DNA of 64,000 nt from contig JACKFE010000003.1 of NCBI GenBank assembly GCA_020632635.1, positions 62,001 to 126,000 of the forward strand, read 5' to 3'. Position 1 is the stretch's first letter; each line of letters begins with the position of its first letter. Made by a program: the position numbers and the translations under genes. Positions 45,188-55,820 of this stretch are shown piece by piece. Under the pieces are notes generated by a model that searched no databases, was not told the DNA's origin, and saw only the letters and a program-made list of their open reading frames with translations. Source of the DNA: Nitrospiraceae bacterium. GTDB lineage: Bacteria > Nitrospirota > Nitrospiria > Nitrospirales > UBA8639.

Positions 45188-48100
45188 TCAAGGGGTGGCT
45201 GGCAGACTCTCCGGTTTATCGACTTCCTTATCTGATGGAACGGGTTCCTCTGGACTCCCACTCAACAAGTCATACGGCATGGTAATGGTATTTTTTAAAA
45301 TATCAAAGGCCAACTGAGCCAACCCGCCAATCCCGGCCTTAAACGATTCAGCCGGAAGGTAGGTGACTTTGGGATCCCCTAACGGCCCCAAGACGGAAAA
45401 CATGGCGGTGGCCAAGCCTTTCCGGTCTCCAGCGAATATCCTGCCAAATAACGGAATTTTTTTCAGTAAGTCGGAATAGGCTCCAAAAGGACTCACTGCC
45501 GCCACCAAGTCCATTTTGTCCTGAGGTAAATCATAAGATCCCGCTGCCGTCACTTTCATAATTGAACTATTAAGATACAAATCTTTAGTGGAAAATTGCC
45601 CGTTCTCGATGGTCACCGTCGACGACACTTTTTTAAAGGGAAATCCCTGTGATTCAAAATCTTCTTTTCCCCGTAACACATTGGGAAGATTCAGCAAGGA
45701 GAGGATACGAGGTAACACGGTTCCCCGACGGACATATCCCTCCCGCACTGAGACATTCAATTTGCCATTCAAGGATGACATGACACCACCTTCATTGCGT
45801 CCATGGCCTTGAATCATTCCGCCGACCGACAGATTACCGCTAATCGAACGACGATCATCTCCCACCATCGTCAGCAGCTTGTCAAAAGGAATATCGTTCG
45901 CCTGAAAAGAAGCCCGCATCGCACCCGGCTTTCCTTCAGGCACATGAATAAAAAATCTCCCATCCAATGTCCCGGTCCCCTCCACCATCATTTGCACTTT
46001 ATCGATGGATACCAGATTGTCATGAATTTTGATCAAGGCCGACAAACTCTCGCCGTTGAGATTCTGATAGCGAGGCCGTTTCACATGAATCGATCCATCC
46101 AATGTGCCATGTGCCGCCAGCCACTCGATCGCATCCCGTATGGCTGACCGTTCTTTTTTGGGAATCACCAACTCGACGTCGAATTGAGGCGATTCCATCA
46201 TCAAGCTCACCTGGGGGGAGCCCATCCAGTGATCAACAATTCCGCTCAGCACGGCCTCGCTATCCTGGATGCGAAATTCCGCTCGCTTGAGGTCCAGACG
46301 ATTGCGATCGATCTTCAACCGGACATAGAGATTGGTGAGCGCGTGAGGCACTCCCCGCGCTTTCACCACGCCCTCGGTGAGAGCCAGCCACCCTCGGCTT
46401 TGCCACGTCCGCCAATCGGATCCCTTACCCCGAATTCCCAATTGGATTTCTAAAATGCCGGACTGTAAATATTCCCCCAAGACCGTGACGCCTTCCGGAA
46501 GCAGTCCGGCATAGATAGGACCGGAGTCGATCCGGCCGTCAAATGCCACGGTTTGGCCAATCTGCAAAATCCCCTGCCCATGGATTCGAATGGGCAGGAG
46601 GATAAATTCCATGCGGTCAATCCGAATTTTTCCATTGGCTTGGATCTGTCCTTCCCATTCCAACGTTCCGCTCTGACCGGGTTCTTTATGAAATACCGAA
46701 GGAACATGCATCAAGGCATTGCCTGCATCAAGCATTCCCTTAATTTTGGGAGCCGCCGTGGAACCTGACATCGTCACCGACACTCCAAGCGGGCCTTGAA
46801 CGGGTGGCGCGCTTGGCGAAGAGGACGATTCCCGCAAGGCCCAGAGATCCTGCGCTTCCACAACCCCGGTTACCTTTAATCCCTCAAACCGGGGGGCTTG
46901 TTGATAGGCAATGGCCCCACTCACGGCTACAGGGTAGCCCCCATACAGCCCGTGCAGATTTTCCAATACCGTATTTTCACGCCCAAACAGAATGTTGCCT
47001 TGGACCTCCGTTAACTGACGAGGCAGACCAGGAATCTCAACGATGACCGCCTGAGGATGATACTCCCCCTGCTGAAACCGAATGCCCTCCGGGCCGTCCA
47101 CGTTTCCGGTAAACCGCAGCCGAAGCGGACCTTCTCCCCGCACCCATTTCCAATCCCTCATAAACCGCACTGCTCCCCGGGTTGCCGGAAGCTCTTTCAT
47201 CACCGACAAAACTTTACCGGCTGAAACGGGACCTTGAATTTCAATGTCGGCCCAAGGTCCGCTGTCTTTTAAGAAAACGACCCCCTGGGTCACCTCCACA
47301 GGAACCGTGTCATACACGCCACGTCCCTCGTTCAACTGCATCCGATCGGCCTCCATGACCAACGTGCCACTGACCTGTTCGGCCTTCCCCCATCCGGGCA
47401 GGTCAAAATGCCCACCGGCTAATCGGAACGTTCCGGCTACTGACGTTTGCACATCCGCTCTGGACGATCCGATTACCCGTGCTTCGGTTATTTCCACTGT
47501 TCCTCCCCAGTTCCCTTGAGTCCAAAACCCTTGAAGCGGTTCAGGAATCAACACGCGCGGAACATACGCCCGGATAAGGTCCAAGTCGATCATGGAGGAA
47601 CGCAAGGAAATGCCCATCATGAGATGACCATCTTCCAACCCTTCAACATTGGCATTCCCTGTCAAAGTCAGATCGCCACTACTCAACGTCACATCCGTCA
47701 ATCGAAATTGCGACCGGCGACCTTCCTGTATCCACTTGATCCCCGTGCCAATATCCAGGGTATCTCGAAATTTCCCCAATGGCGCTTCTAACGGGAGAAA
47801 TTCCGCCCAATGGTCCACCTCCACCCCCTGAGCCCTCACCGTCCCGACAAAATTCATACGTTCAAACACCTGATCTGGAAATCGAGTACCCTCTGGCTCT
47901 GCCTTTACTGCTCCTGCCCATTGCCCGTGCACCGCAAACGAGGCGCTCTTATGATTTTGCCGGACCAACCCGGACAGCTCTAGTTCCGTAGAGAGGGCGC
48001 CATCCGTGAAAGACGTCTCACTGGAATAATTGAGGCCTTCCACCATGATCCCTCGCACGACATCCTGCGGCGATTCGTCAATGACAATCATTTTTCCATT

Positions 48101-48619
48101 CGTGACGATCAATTTGCCAATGACAAGCATTTTGGCTACCGGCGCCATGGGCGTATCTCCTTGCGTTTGCCCCAGGAATCGCCATTCGCCAGTTCCATCC
48201 CGATGAATTTCGAGTTCGGGATGATCCAGGGCAAATTCCCGGACCACCAGCTTTCTTTTCAGGAGTTGCCCAATCCCCAATTCCAAGCGTAACGACTGGG
48301 CACGAAATACGGCATGGGATTCCGCTCGCTCCTTCACCACAATATCGGCAATAAACAAGGACGGGTGCGGAAACAACGTAAGGCGGGTCTCACCCACCAT
48401 CACATGCGGACCAAAAGTCTGTTGAATCTGCTGAAGAGCCAGAGACTTCAAATAGGCAGGATTGAGAAACCAGGGGATCATAATCAGGGCCACAGCCCCA
48501 ATCAGCACGCTGAGAACAATGCCTATCCCGATTTGTTTACCTGATACGGCCACGCGTCTGGACCCTTGGATTCGAAGCGCAACAATGCCATCAAGGGCAT
48601 CATGAGGAAAGGAACACAC
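45188..48619 (-). CDS. AsmA-family giant periplasmic protein
   Basis: A 1143-residue protein. The start is uncertain: a GTG at 48619 gives this length, while a GTG at 48553 (after AAGGG) would be 22 residues shorter; no in-frame ATG is near. One N-terminal transmembrane segment (IGIGIVLSVLIGAVALIMIPW) anchors it, and the rest is repetitive beta structure: AsmA motifs (VVREFALDHPELEIHRDGTG), repeated VTLSSGDLTLTGNANVEG-type strands, and a C-terminal AsmA_2-like domain with FKKVSSTVTIENGQFSTKDL. Such proteins move phospholipids between inner and outer membrane. Confidence 0.88.
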   Translation of the reverse strand: MCSFPHDALDGIVALRIQGSRRVAVSGKQIGIGIVLSVLIGAVALIMIPWFLNPAYLKSLALQQIQQTFGPHVMVGETRLTLFPHPSLFIADIVVKERAESHAVFRAQSLRLELGIGQLLKRKLVVREFALDHPELEIHRDGTGEWRFLGQTQGDTPMAPVAKMLVIGKLIVTNGKMIVIDESPQDVVRGIMVEGLNYSSETSFTDGALSTELELSGLVRQNHKSASFAVHGQWAGAVKAEPEGTRFPDQVFERMNFVGTVRAQGVEVDHWAEFLPLEAPLGKFRDTLDIGTGIKWIQEGRRSQFRLTDVTLSSGDLTLTGNANVEGLEDGHLMMGISLRSSMIDLDLIRAYVPRVLIPEPLQGFWTQGNWGGTVEITEARVIGSSRADVQTSVAGTFRLAGGHFDLPGWGKAEQVSGTLVMEADRMQLNEGRGVYDTVPVEVTQGVVFLKDSGPWADIEIQGPVSAGKVLSVMKELPATRGAVRFMRDWKWVRGEGPLRLRFTGNVDGPEGIRFQQGEYHPQAVIVEIPGLPRQLTEVQGNILFGRENTVLENLHGLYGGYPVAVSGAIAYQQAPRFEGLKVTGVVEAQDLWALRESSSSPSAPPVQGPLGVSVTMSGSTAAPKIKGMLDAGNALMHVPSVFHKEPGQSGTLEWEGQIQANGKIRIDRMEFILLPIRIHGQGILQIGQTVAFDGRIDSGPIYAGLLPEGVTVLGEYLQSGILEIQLGIRGKGSDWRTWQSRGWLALTEGVVKARGVPHALTNLYVRLKIDRNRLDLKRAEFRIQDSEAVLSGIVDHWMGSPQVSLMMESPQFDVELVIPKKERSAIRDAIEWLAAHGTLDGSIHVKRPRYQNLNGESLSALIKIHDNLVSIDKVQMMVEGTGTLDGRFFIHVPEGKPGAMRASFQANDIPFDKLLTMVGDDRRSISGNLSVGGMIQGHGRNEGGVMSSLNGKLNVSVREGYVRRGTVLPRILSLLNLPNVLRGKEDFESQGFPFKKVSSTVTIENGQFSTKDLYLNSSIMKVTAAGSYDLPQDKMDLVAAVSPFGAYSDLLKKIPLFGRIFAGDRKGLATAMFSVLGPLGDPKVTYLPAESFKAGIGGLAQLAFDILKNTITMPYDLLSGSPEEPVPSDKEVDKPESLPATP

Positions 48620-48715
48620 TCACGTCGTCATCATACTGGAAAATCCCTAAAATGTCAGAAATAGGGGGAGGATTTTGCACGAAACCAGCGGCCATGAACT
48701 GGCGCGAGCCTCAAC

Positions 48716-49756
48716 ATGGACTTCAGTGTCACGTACATATTTCCCACAAACCGCACATTCGATCTACAAAGGAAGTCCGCAAGAATTCTTGACACCCAAC
48801 CAGGGCTTGGATATTCTCGAAGCCAGACGCGGCCGGAATCACAAAACCCGGATACACTGGCTCTCCACTCATCCTTGGGTATTCACCTGACCATCCCTGT
48901 AGTCAAACCCATTTATTCCGTGCTGACTCGGGTCCAAGTGGCCTCCCTCTTACGTTTTTATGATCTTCCGCACCCTAACCGTCCAGGCCATCTTCTCACT
49001 GGATACGATAAACCGCATGCCCTGCGCACCTCTAAGATGTGTGTCGCCGTGGCAAGACAGTTGGGACACCCCAACCAACGGCTTCAACAGTTTGAAACCG
49101 CCTGTCTCCTCCATGATATCGGGCGGGTCGGCCTTCGCCCCACCCTCTTTGGAAAAATATGGACCTGGGCGAAGAAACAGGACATCCCCACCCGTCCGCG
49201 GGAATGGCGTGCCCGATACCCGGACACGCCTTATGGCAAAGAATCTCAGGCCTTCATCCGCCTCCATAAGGCCGATTTATTGGAACAAGGCCTGACGCTT
49301 AGCCCCGAAGTCAAGGACCACATCGATATGCGCTTAGGTTTTGCCAAACGCCTTCGCCGCCAACTGCCCCTTCTCCAGTTTCGGATCCAGGGATTGGGAC
49401 TGTCCTGGGTACCATGGATGGGACAGATCATGCTGTATTACTACTACCCCGAAAAACTGAAGAAGGCACGCCCATGGGTCCATCAACTAGCGGAAATTTT
49501 AGTGGGATGCGAGCAACTGGAAGCCTATAGCAACCAGCGAAGAGGCAAAGATTATTACGGGCGACAGGGCGAAAGTTTTCCGGCCGCATTTTCCTATCTC
49601 CGCTCGCTGACCCAAGAAGGCATCTTAAGCCTTCAGGTGTTTCAGAGCATTGTACACCTGGCAAAAGACGGACATTTCACGACCATTCTTCGCCAATCAC
49701 GTGGTGGCGATTTGACGGCCGCGGACAAACGATTTCTCCGCTCCCTCATCGCGTAA
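48716..49756 (+). CDS. HD-domain phosphohydrolase-like protein
   Basis: The 346-residue frame starts at the ATG at 48716, but the first 55 or so residues look non-coding; a GTG at 48920 is a possible start and no Shine-Dalgarno decides. The HD domain runs from about 95 to 220: HALRTSKMCVAVARQLG, then LLHDIGRVGLRP with the HD pair. Later it has a GLG/GLSW stretch and EILVGCEQLEAYSNQRRG. The HD-GYP hallmark motif is absent. Probably a metal-dependent phosphohydrolase. yjbQ follows 8 bases downstream. Confidence 0.75.
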   Translation: MDFSVTYIFPTNRTFDLQRKSARILDTQPGLGYSRSQTRPESQNPDTLALHSSLGIHLTIPVVKPIYSVLTRVQVASLLRFYDLPHPNRPGHLLTGYDKPHALRTSKMCVAVARQLGHPNQRLQQFETACLLHDIGRVGLRPTLFGKIWTWAKKQDIPTRPREWRARYPDTPYGKESQAFIRLHKADLLEQGLTLSPEVKDHIDMRLGFAKRLRRQLPLLQFRIQGLGLSWVPWMGQIMLYYYYPEKLKKARPWVHQLAEILVGCEQLEAYSNQRRGKDYYGRQGESFPAAFSYLRSLTQEGILSLQVFQSIVHLAKDGHFTTILRQSRGGDLTAADKRFLRSLIA

Positions 49757-49764
49757 ACATCCTC

Positions 49765-50187
49765 ATGCCCATTTCCACACACCGGCTCCAGATCTCAATG
49801 CCCGGCAATTCCCAGATGCACAACCTAACCAGTCATCTGCGAGAGGCAATCAGCCAGTCGGGACTTACGGCGGGCGTGGCAACAGTTTTTGTCAAACATA
49901 CCACCGCTTCCGTCATGATTATTGAAGACGAGCCCGGGATTCGGGCCGACACCGTTCGATTCTGGAATCGTCTGATCCCGGCCGATCCTCAACTGGAACA
50001 CAATACTCGCAACCACGGTGAGGATAACGGCCATTCGCATCTGAGGGGACAATTACAAGGTCCCAGCGTAACCATTCCGTTTGTCGAAGCCGACCCAACC
50101 TTAGGCACCTGGCAACAACTGGTCCTCATCGATTTTGACACCAGAGCTCGTACCCGAGAATTGGTCATTCAAATTATAGGAGAATAG
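49765..50187 (+). CDS. YjbQ family protein (UPF0047)
   Basis: A 140-residue protein of the YjbQ/UPF0047 family, annotated as secondary thiamine-phosphate synthase from complementation results. Conserved features: ATVFVKHTTASVMIIEDEP with the metal-binding His, NHGEDNGHSHLRGQL and the final IDFDTRARTRELVIQIIGE. Start at the ATG at 49765, eight bases after the preceding stop. Its stop abuts the ATG of the HtrA-like gene, so the three genes 48716-51393 form an operon. Confidence 0.92.
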   Translation: MPISTHRLQISMPGNSQMHNLTSHLREAISQSGLTAGVATVFVKHTTASVMIIEDEPGIRADTVRFWNRLIPADPQLEHNTRNHGEDNGHSHLRGQLQGPSVTIPFVEADPTLGTWQQLVLIDFDTRARTRELVIQIIGE

Positions 50188-51393
50188 ATGCTTCACTGGC
50201 GTTCAACCCGGCAGGAGTTATGGCGCTTCATACAACAAACCATGCCGAATTCTTGGGTGCGCCTCGCAAGCATAGCAGGATTTGGGATTATCCTGCTCAT
50301 GGGCATTTTCCCGGGCCTCCTTACGGAGGGAAGGAGCCAGGCGGCTCACCAGTTGGGGCTCGCTTCTAACTTCAGGCTTGTGCCAACCACTCCATTCCTG
50401 CATACGAAAACCACTACGCAACCCCTGAGCACCGAAGAACTTAATACCATCGCGGTTTTTGAAAAAGCCGCGACTTCCGTGGTTTACATTACCAATACCG
50501 CTCTTCGCAGAGATTTTTGGTCGCTCAACACTTTTGAAGTTCCGCAAGGGTCAGGATCAGGTTTTATCTGGGATCGGCAGGGTCATATTGTTACAAATTT
50601 TCATGTGGTATATGGGGCCGATACCATTCAAGTCGTCTTGGACGACCAGACCTCTTTCGATGCTAAGGTGGTAGGCGTTGATCCGGATCATGACCTTGCC
50701 GTTCTCCGTATTTCTAGCAAGAACAATTCCTTGATTCCCTTAGAAATTGGCAGTTCCCAAGATTTACGCGTCGGGCAACGAGTCTTGGCCATCGGCAACC
50801 CTTTTGGGCTGGACCACACCCTAACCACGGGCATCGTCAGCGCATTGGGACGATCCATTAAATCCATTAATGACCGGACCATCGAAGGCGTGATTCAAAC
50901 AGATGCCGCCATTAATCCGGGCAATTCTGGAGGTCCTCTTCTGAACAGTTCAGGTCAGTTGATCGGCGTCAACACCCAGATTGTTAGTCCCAGCGGTGCC
51001 TTTGCCGGCATCGGCTTTGCTGTGCCGGTCGATATTGTGAAGCGCGTGGTTCCTCAACTCATTCAATTTGGAAAGCTCATACGCCCAGGCCTGGGCATTT
51101 CCCTTATTCCTGATTCCATCGCCAAACGCTGGGGCATTACCGGTGTGCCCATCGCAAAGGTCCAACCAGGGGGAGCCGCAGACAAGGCCGGATTACGGAG
51201 CCTTGAGGAAGTCCCGGGAGGACGCATCCGCTTGGGAGATATCATCACCGCCATAGATGGCGAAGAAGTCAGAAACTACGACGACCTTGCCAAAATCCTT
51301 GACCGCTATAATGTCGGTGACCGCATCGCACTGCGTATTCGCCGAAATGGCAAAGACCATACCCTCTCCCTCAATCTCCAGGCCGTCAACTAA
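50188..51393 (+). CDS. HtrA/DegS-like serine protease with PDZ domain
   Basis: A 401-residue membrane-anchored periplasmic protease. N-terminal transmembrane anchor (about 26-48), trypsin-like domain with catalytic triad H139 (TNFHVV), D169 (DPDHDLAV) and S247 (NPGNSGGP), then one PDZ domain (about 300-395, with GVPIAKVQPGGAADKAGL). One PDZ and an uncleaved anchor look like DegS rather than the two-PDZ DegP. It would act in envelope protein quality control. Catalytic residues look intact. Confidence 0.93.
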   Translation: MLHWRSTRQELWRFIQQTMPNSWVRLASIAGFGIILLMGIFPGLLTEGRSQAAHQLGLASNFRLVPTTPFLHTKTTTQPLSTEELNTIAVFEKAATSVVYITNTALRRDFWSLNTFEVPQGSGSGFIWDRQGHIVTNFHVVYGADTIQVVLDDQTSFDAKVVGVDPDHDLAVLRISSKNNSLIPLEIGSSQDLRVGQRVLAIGNPFGLDHTLTTGIVSALGRSIKSINDRTIEGVIQTDAAINPGNSGGPLLNSSGQLIGVNTQIVSPSGAFAGIGFAVPVDIVKRVVPQLIQFGKLIRPGLGISLIPDSIAKRWGITGVPIAKVQPGGAADKAGLRSLEEVPGGRIRLGDIITAIDGEEVRNYDDLAKILDRYNVGDRIALRIRRNGKDHTLSLNLQAVN

Positions 51394-51875
51394 TTCTCTC
51401 TTTCCCTCTTAGCGCTCTGTCCATCCCTCCCTCTCCCCTGCCTGCTCCACGACCATTTGCCCCAGGCATGGAGGAGAAGGGCTGTAATCCAAGCTAATGA
51501 CCCGATGAAATCCACTTGATCCGTGCCTATTTCACATCAAGGGAACCTGTTGACGCGCCGATAACATAATTTTCCGATTCTCAAGGGGACTCCATCGGGA
51601 AGAAGGGGAAAACTCCCCTCATAGAGGTTATATTGAAAGGCACCTCGATCCCTCCCCTTTTTACAAAACAATCACACAGCCATTTAGCTAGCCAGCACAA
51701 GTCAAGAAACTCTTATCCGCAACCGTTCTGATAACAGCTGATTCCACGAACCGTGTCGTAATCTTGAAATCACAACCTTCTCCGCAAACACAGACTGGAT
51801 TTATTGGAGCTGCCAATCGCACATGGAGTCCTTGACCCTATCTACGGGGACACACAACAGGAAGGAGACTCGTTC
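51394..51875. other. Non-coding upstream region of the M4 protease gene
   Basis: About 480 bases with no supported ORF. It contains short runs such as GGCACCTCGATCC and several AT-rich patches but no promoter I could assign. The frame of the next gene is open from 51804, but the Shine-Dalgarno places its start at 51876. Confidence 0.4.
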
Positions 51876-53804
51876 ATGTCTAATCGTCGTTACCCGTCCA
51901 TGCTTTTTGTCGCGGTGCTTTGCATGGTGTTCGTTCTACCTGAAGTCATCATGGCTCAAGTCAATAGCAGAAGCCTCCGTGCCAACGGCTCACCAGCATT
52001 TGTCACTGGGCACTTCGGCGCTGTAAATGCCCTTTCTGATGCTGCTCTCCGCACTTCGGCCAAAAGTGCTCTTCAAGGCCTTGTCATTGAGCATTTTGGG
52101 GCTTCCGGCAACGAAGAAATGGTGGTCACGAAGGTCGTGAAGGACAAGATGGGGGCACTACACGTGCGTTTCGAACAAAAGCTCAACGGACTCCCCATGG
52201 CTGGCGTTGGGATGGTACTCCACGCCCACGCCGACGGGACGATCTATGCGGTCAACGGAGATTTTGTCCCCGGCGGTGACCTCCCCCTCCACCCAGAACT
52301 CAGTGCCATGACTGCCCTTGGCATGGCCAATATTCAGGGAACCCGAGTGAGCGAGCCCGCCCTGAACTACGTTCTCGGCGCTGATGGCCAAGGGCACCTT
52401 GCCTGGAAAGCCACCTTCGAATATGTGAACAATGACGGCCCACAACGCGACGAAGTGTTCGTCGACACGACCACCGGAAAGATCGCAGCCCGTCATCCCC
52501 AGATCAAATACACTCGCCTACTCGAAACTCAGGACTGCAAGCAACGGAAAAATCGGTGCACCCTCGTTTCGCGCTCATCTAACCCCATCAATACAGGTGA
52601 CGAGGCTATCGATAGCGCTCACAACTATGCCATTGCCACCTACGACTACTACTGGACGAACCATGGCCGAGACTCAATTGACAATGCCGGCCTGCCCCTG
52701 ATCTCCCGTGCTCACTACGACCGCAACTATAACAACGCCTATTGGGATGGCACACAAATGACTTACGGCGATGGCGACGGAGTGACCTTCATCCCCTTCT
52801 CGCAGGATGCCGATGTCGTTGCCCACGAGCTCACTCACGGGGTAACCGAGCATTCTTCGGGACTCATCTACCAGAACGAGTCGGGAGCTCTGAACGAGGC
52901 CTGGTCTGACATCTTCGGCGCCATGGTCGACCGCCAGGAAGGTGCTACGGGCGCGGACATCTGGCTCCTAGGCGAGGACATCTACACTCCGGACACCTCG
53001 GGCGATGCTTTGCGTAATATGGCGGACCCAGCCGAATATGGCGACTACGATTACTGGCCGACCCGCTACACAGGGCTCCTGGACAACGGCGGTGTGCACT
53101 CAAATTCTGGGATCGCAAATCTCGCCTTCAAGCTTTTAGTGACCGGCGGGACACATCCACGTGGCAAAACCACGGTCACCGTCCCGGGCATCGGGTTTGC
53201 CGCAGCCGCAGACATCTTTTACATGGCCAACGTCGCCTGCATGACTGCCAACTCTAACTTTGCCGCAGCCCGCTACTGCACCGGCGACGTATTCGGTGGT
53301 CCTCATGCGGATGCGGTTCACGCCGCCTGGGACGCTGTCGGGGTACCGAATCTACCGCCCCCACCGCCAAACGAGCCCATTACGCTAACCACCAATGTCC
53401 CGTTGGGCGGACAACATGCCGATACTGGCAATATTCAGCAGTACACCCTGGACGTGGTTGCCGGAGACTCGGTGACCTGCACCACCGCTTGCAACAACGG
53501 AGATGCTGACCTCTACCTACGCTTCGGGGCTGCGGCAGAAATTAACCCTAACAGTACCACCAACGAATGTAGTAGCTTTTCCTCGAATTCGAATGAAAGC
53601 TGCACCACGAGCGCAGCCTCAAGCCCGAATACCCTCTATGCGGGAATCCACGCTTACACAACCTACACCGACCTGACGATCACCTGTACGATCAACAGTA
53701 CCGGAGGTGGGAACTGCCGTGCTCAAGGTGCAAGCTGTTCCACCGGGGCCGAATGCTGCTCTGGTAGCTGCGGTGGGAAACCCGGGGCTCGCACCTGCCG
53801 TTAG
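51876..53804 (+). CDS. Secreted M4 (thermolysin-type) metalloprotease with PPC and Cys-rich tail
   Basis: Start at the ATG at 51876, with AGGAG 8 bases upstream (642 residues). Order: signal peptide (cleaved near Ala 27), an FTP propeptide domain (about 30-165), a PepSY-like strand, then M4 catalytic domain with HELTH at 317-321, third zinc ligand E341 (NEAWSDI) and the His in GGVHSNSGIANLAF. After a Pro-rich hinge comes a PPC domain (about 525-610) and a final Cys-rich block GASCSTGAECCSGSC (about 620-640), knottin-like. The protease core has thermolysin-family order. An intrinsic terminator follows. GC is moderately raised (35 of 60 bases counted G or C in the line from 52861). Confidence 0.92.
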   Translation: MSNRRYPSMLFVAVLCMVFVLPEVIMAQVNSRSLRANGSPAFVTGHFGAVNALSDAALRTSAKSALQGLVIEHFGASGNEEMVVTKVVKDKMGALHVRFEQKLNGLPMAGVGMVLHAHADGTIYAVNGDFVPGGDLPLHPELSAMTALGMANIQGTRVSEPALNYVLGADGQGHLAWKATFEYVNNDGPQRDEVFVDTTTGKIAARHPQIKYTRLLETQDCKQRKNRCTLVSRSSNPINTGDEAIDSAHNYAIATYDYYWTNHGRDSIDNAGLPLISRAHYDRNYNNAYWDGTQMTYGDGDGVTFIPFSQDADVVAHELTHGVTEHSSGLIYQNESGALNEAWSDIFGAMVDRQEGATGADIWLLGEDIYTPDTSGDALRNMADPAEYGDYDYWPTRYTGLLDNGGVHSNSGIANLAFKLLVTGGTHPRGKTTVTVPGIGFAAAADIFYMANVACMTANSNFAAARYCTGDVFGGPHADAVHAAWDAVGVPNLPPPPPNEPITLTTNVPLGGQHADTGNIQQYTLDVVAGDSVTCTTACNNGDADLYLRFGAAAEINPNSTTNECSSFSSNSNESCTTSAASSPNTLYAGIHAYTTYTDLTITCTINSTGGGNCRAQGASCSTGAECCSGSCGGKPGARTCR

Positions 53805-53835
53805 GCCGGTGCCCCCAAACGGTCAGATTGCTAGG

Positions 53836-53870
53836 AAGGCCCCGGTTCTTTTTCATTCCGGGGCCTTTAT
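53836..53870 (+). terminator. Intrinsic terminator after the M4 protease
   Basis: A perfect 10-base-pair stem, AAGGCCCCGG (53836-53845) and CCGGGGCCTT (53858-53867), with a 12-base T-rich loop and a short T-run after it. Confidence 0.85.
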
Positions 53871-54304
<434 letters not shown>

Positions 54305-54327
<23 letters not shown>

Positions 54328-54946
54328 ACGATGATGCTGAGAGCAAGCGGCATTTCAACAGCTCTTTCGCTTGCTGAAGAGCACGCGCTCGATGGCTGAT
54401 TTGGTTTTTTTCGGTCAAGGACATTTCCGCCAGCGTTTTGCCGACTTCGGCTACCGAGAAAATTGGATCATACCCGAATCCTTGGCTCCCGTAAAATGTT
54501 TCTGTGATATTCCCGCTTAAAACACCCTCCACCACCTCCACATTTCCCTGAGGATCGGACAGGGCCATGACCGTCACAAATCTGGCTCCTCGCTGATCAG
54601 CAGAAATCCCCGCCATTTCAGTCAAGAGTTTCCGGCAATTATCGGCATAGGTGGCATTGGCCCCGGCATACCGGGCTGCATAGACCCCAGGCCTACCTCC
54701 CAACGCCTTCACCTCCAAACCGGTGTCATCCGCCAAGGTCCAATGGCCAGTCAACATGGCTGTTTCCCTGGCTTTTTTGATGGCGTTCGCCTGGCAGGTA
54801 TCTCCATCCTCTATGACCTCCGGGATATCAGGGAAATCCGCGAGCGTATGGATCTGCAGTGGGAGATCAGCAAGGAGCGCCTGAATTTCCTGGGCTTTGT
54901 GCCGGTTTCCGGTGCCCAAGACCAATGTTTCCACCACCTGATTCAC
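54305..54946 (-). CDS. rdgB: XTP/dITP diphosphatase (Ham1/RdgB)
   Basis: Cleanses the nucleotide pool of deaminated purines. 213 residues from a GTG at 54946 that directly follows the rph stop. Family motifs: LVLGTGNRHKAQEIQ, FPDIPEVIEDGDTC, ADDTGLEVKALGGRPGVYAARYAG and GFGYDPIFSVAE with SHRARALQ. The last 15 residues or so (LLSASSSGRSAAR) are atypical and their codons run into the tRNA-Pro gene, so the conserved protein ends earlier and the stop is supplied by tRNA sequence. Confidence 0.92.
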
Positions 54947-55690
54947 CTAGGCGATACTCCCCACCAGTTCTTTTTGAATATTGATGAGATGTTGGATACC
55001 AGACCACCCTAGAGCCAAAAAATCATCCAGGTCTTTTTTGGAGAATGGGGCCTGCTCCGCCGTACCCTGCACCTCCACAAGCCGCCCGTTTCCCGTCATG
55101 ACCAAATTCATATCAACTTCCGCTTGTGAATCTTCTTCGTAACATAGATCCACGCGGACCTGACCGCTCACCTTCCCCACACTGATGGCCGCCAGATAGT
55201 CCAAGAGCGGGCATTGGGTGATGAGTTTTTTGTTTTTTAAGGTCGCAAACGCATCGGCCAACGCGATAAAGGATCCGGTAATGGAAGCCGTTCGGGTTCC
55301 CCCGTCGGCTTGAATGACATCGCAATCAATCCAAATCGTCCGTTCCCCCATTTGTTTCATATCCGTCACGGCCCGTAGAGCTCGCCCTACCAGCCGTTGA
55401 ATTTCCAATGTGCGCCCACCCTGCTTTCCCTTGCTGGCCTCCCGGGACATGCGGTCATGGGTAGAGCGGGGCAACATGCCATATTCTGCGGTGATCCATC
55501 CTTGCCCCTTGTCTCGCAAAAATGGAGGAACCTTCTCTTCCACCGAAGCCGTACAGACGACTTTGGTTTCTCCCATTTCAATTAAGACGGACCCTTCCGC
55601 GTATTTTGTGAACGGCCGAGTAATTTTCACCGGCCTAATAGCATCCGCCGGCCGATTATCAGTTCTAACAATTTCTAAAGCAGGCAACAT
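54947..55690 (-). CDS. rph: Ribonuclease PH
   Basis: Phosphorolytic 3'-exoribonuclease that trims tRNA 3' ends. Start at Met 55690 (MLPALEIVRTDNRPAD), 247 residues; the frame is open to 55708. Motifs: RTDNRPADAIRPVKIT, GWITAEYGMLPRSTH, QIQ/EIQRLVGRALRA with the catalytic region, DCDVIQADGGTRTASITG and CEED/DLCYEEDSQAEVDMN for the metal. rdgB directly follows, a common gene pair, and tRNA-Pro lies after rdgB. Confidence 0.95.
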   Translation of the reverse strand: MLPALEIVRTDNRPADAIRPVKITRPFTKYAEGSVLIEMGETKVVCTASVEEKVPPFLRDKGQGWITAEYGMLPRSTHDRMSREASKGKQGGRTLEIQRLVGRALRAVTDMKQMGERTIWIDCDVIQADGGTRTASITGSFIALADAFATLKNKKLITQCPLLDYLAAISVGKVSGQVRVDLCYEEDSQAEVDMNLVMTGNGRLVEVQGTAEQAPFSKKDLDDFLALGWSGIQHLINIQKELVGSIA

Positions 55691-55820
55691 ACATCCTCGC
55701 AGAGTCATATTTTTCAGCAGACAAACGGGAATGGATTATAAAGAGCCATCTAGGGAAACACAATTACAGCATGCAGATCTGGCTTAAAAAAATTAATCAA
55801 GATGCCGAGCTCAGCACCCT

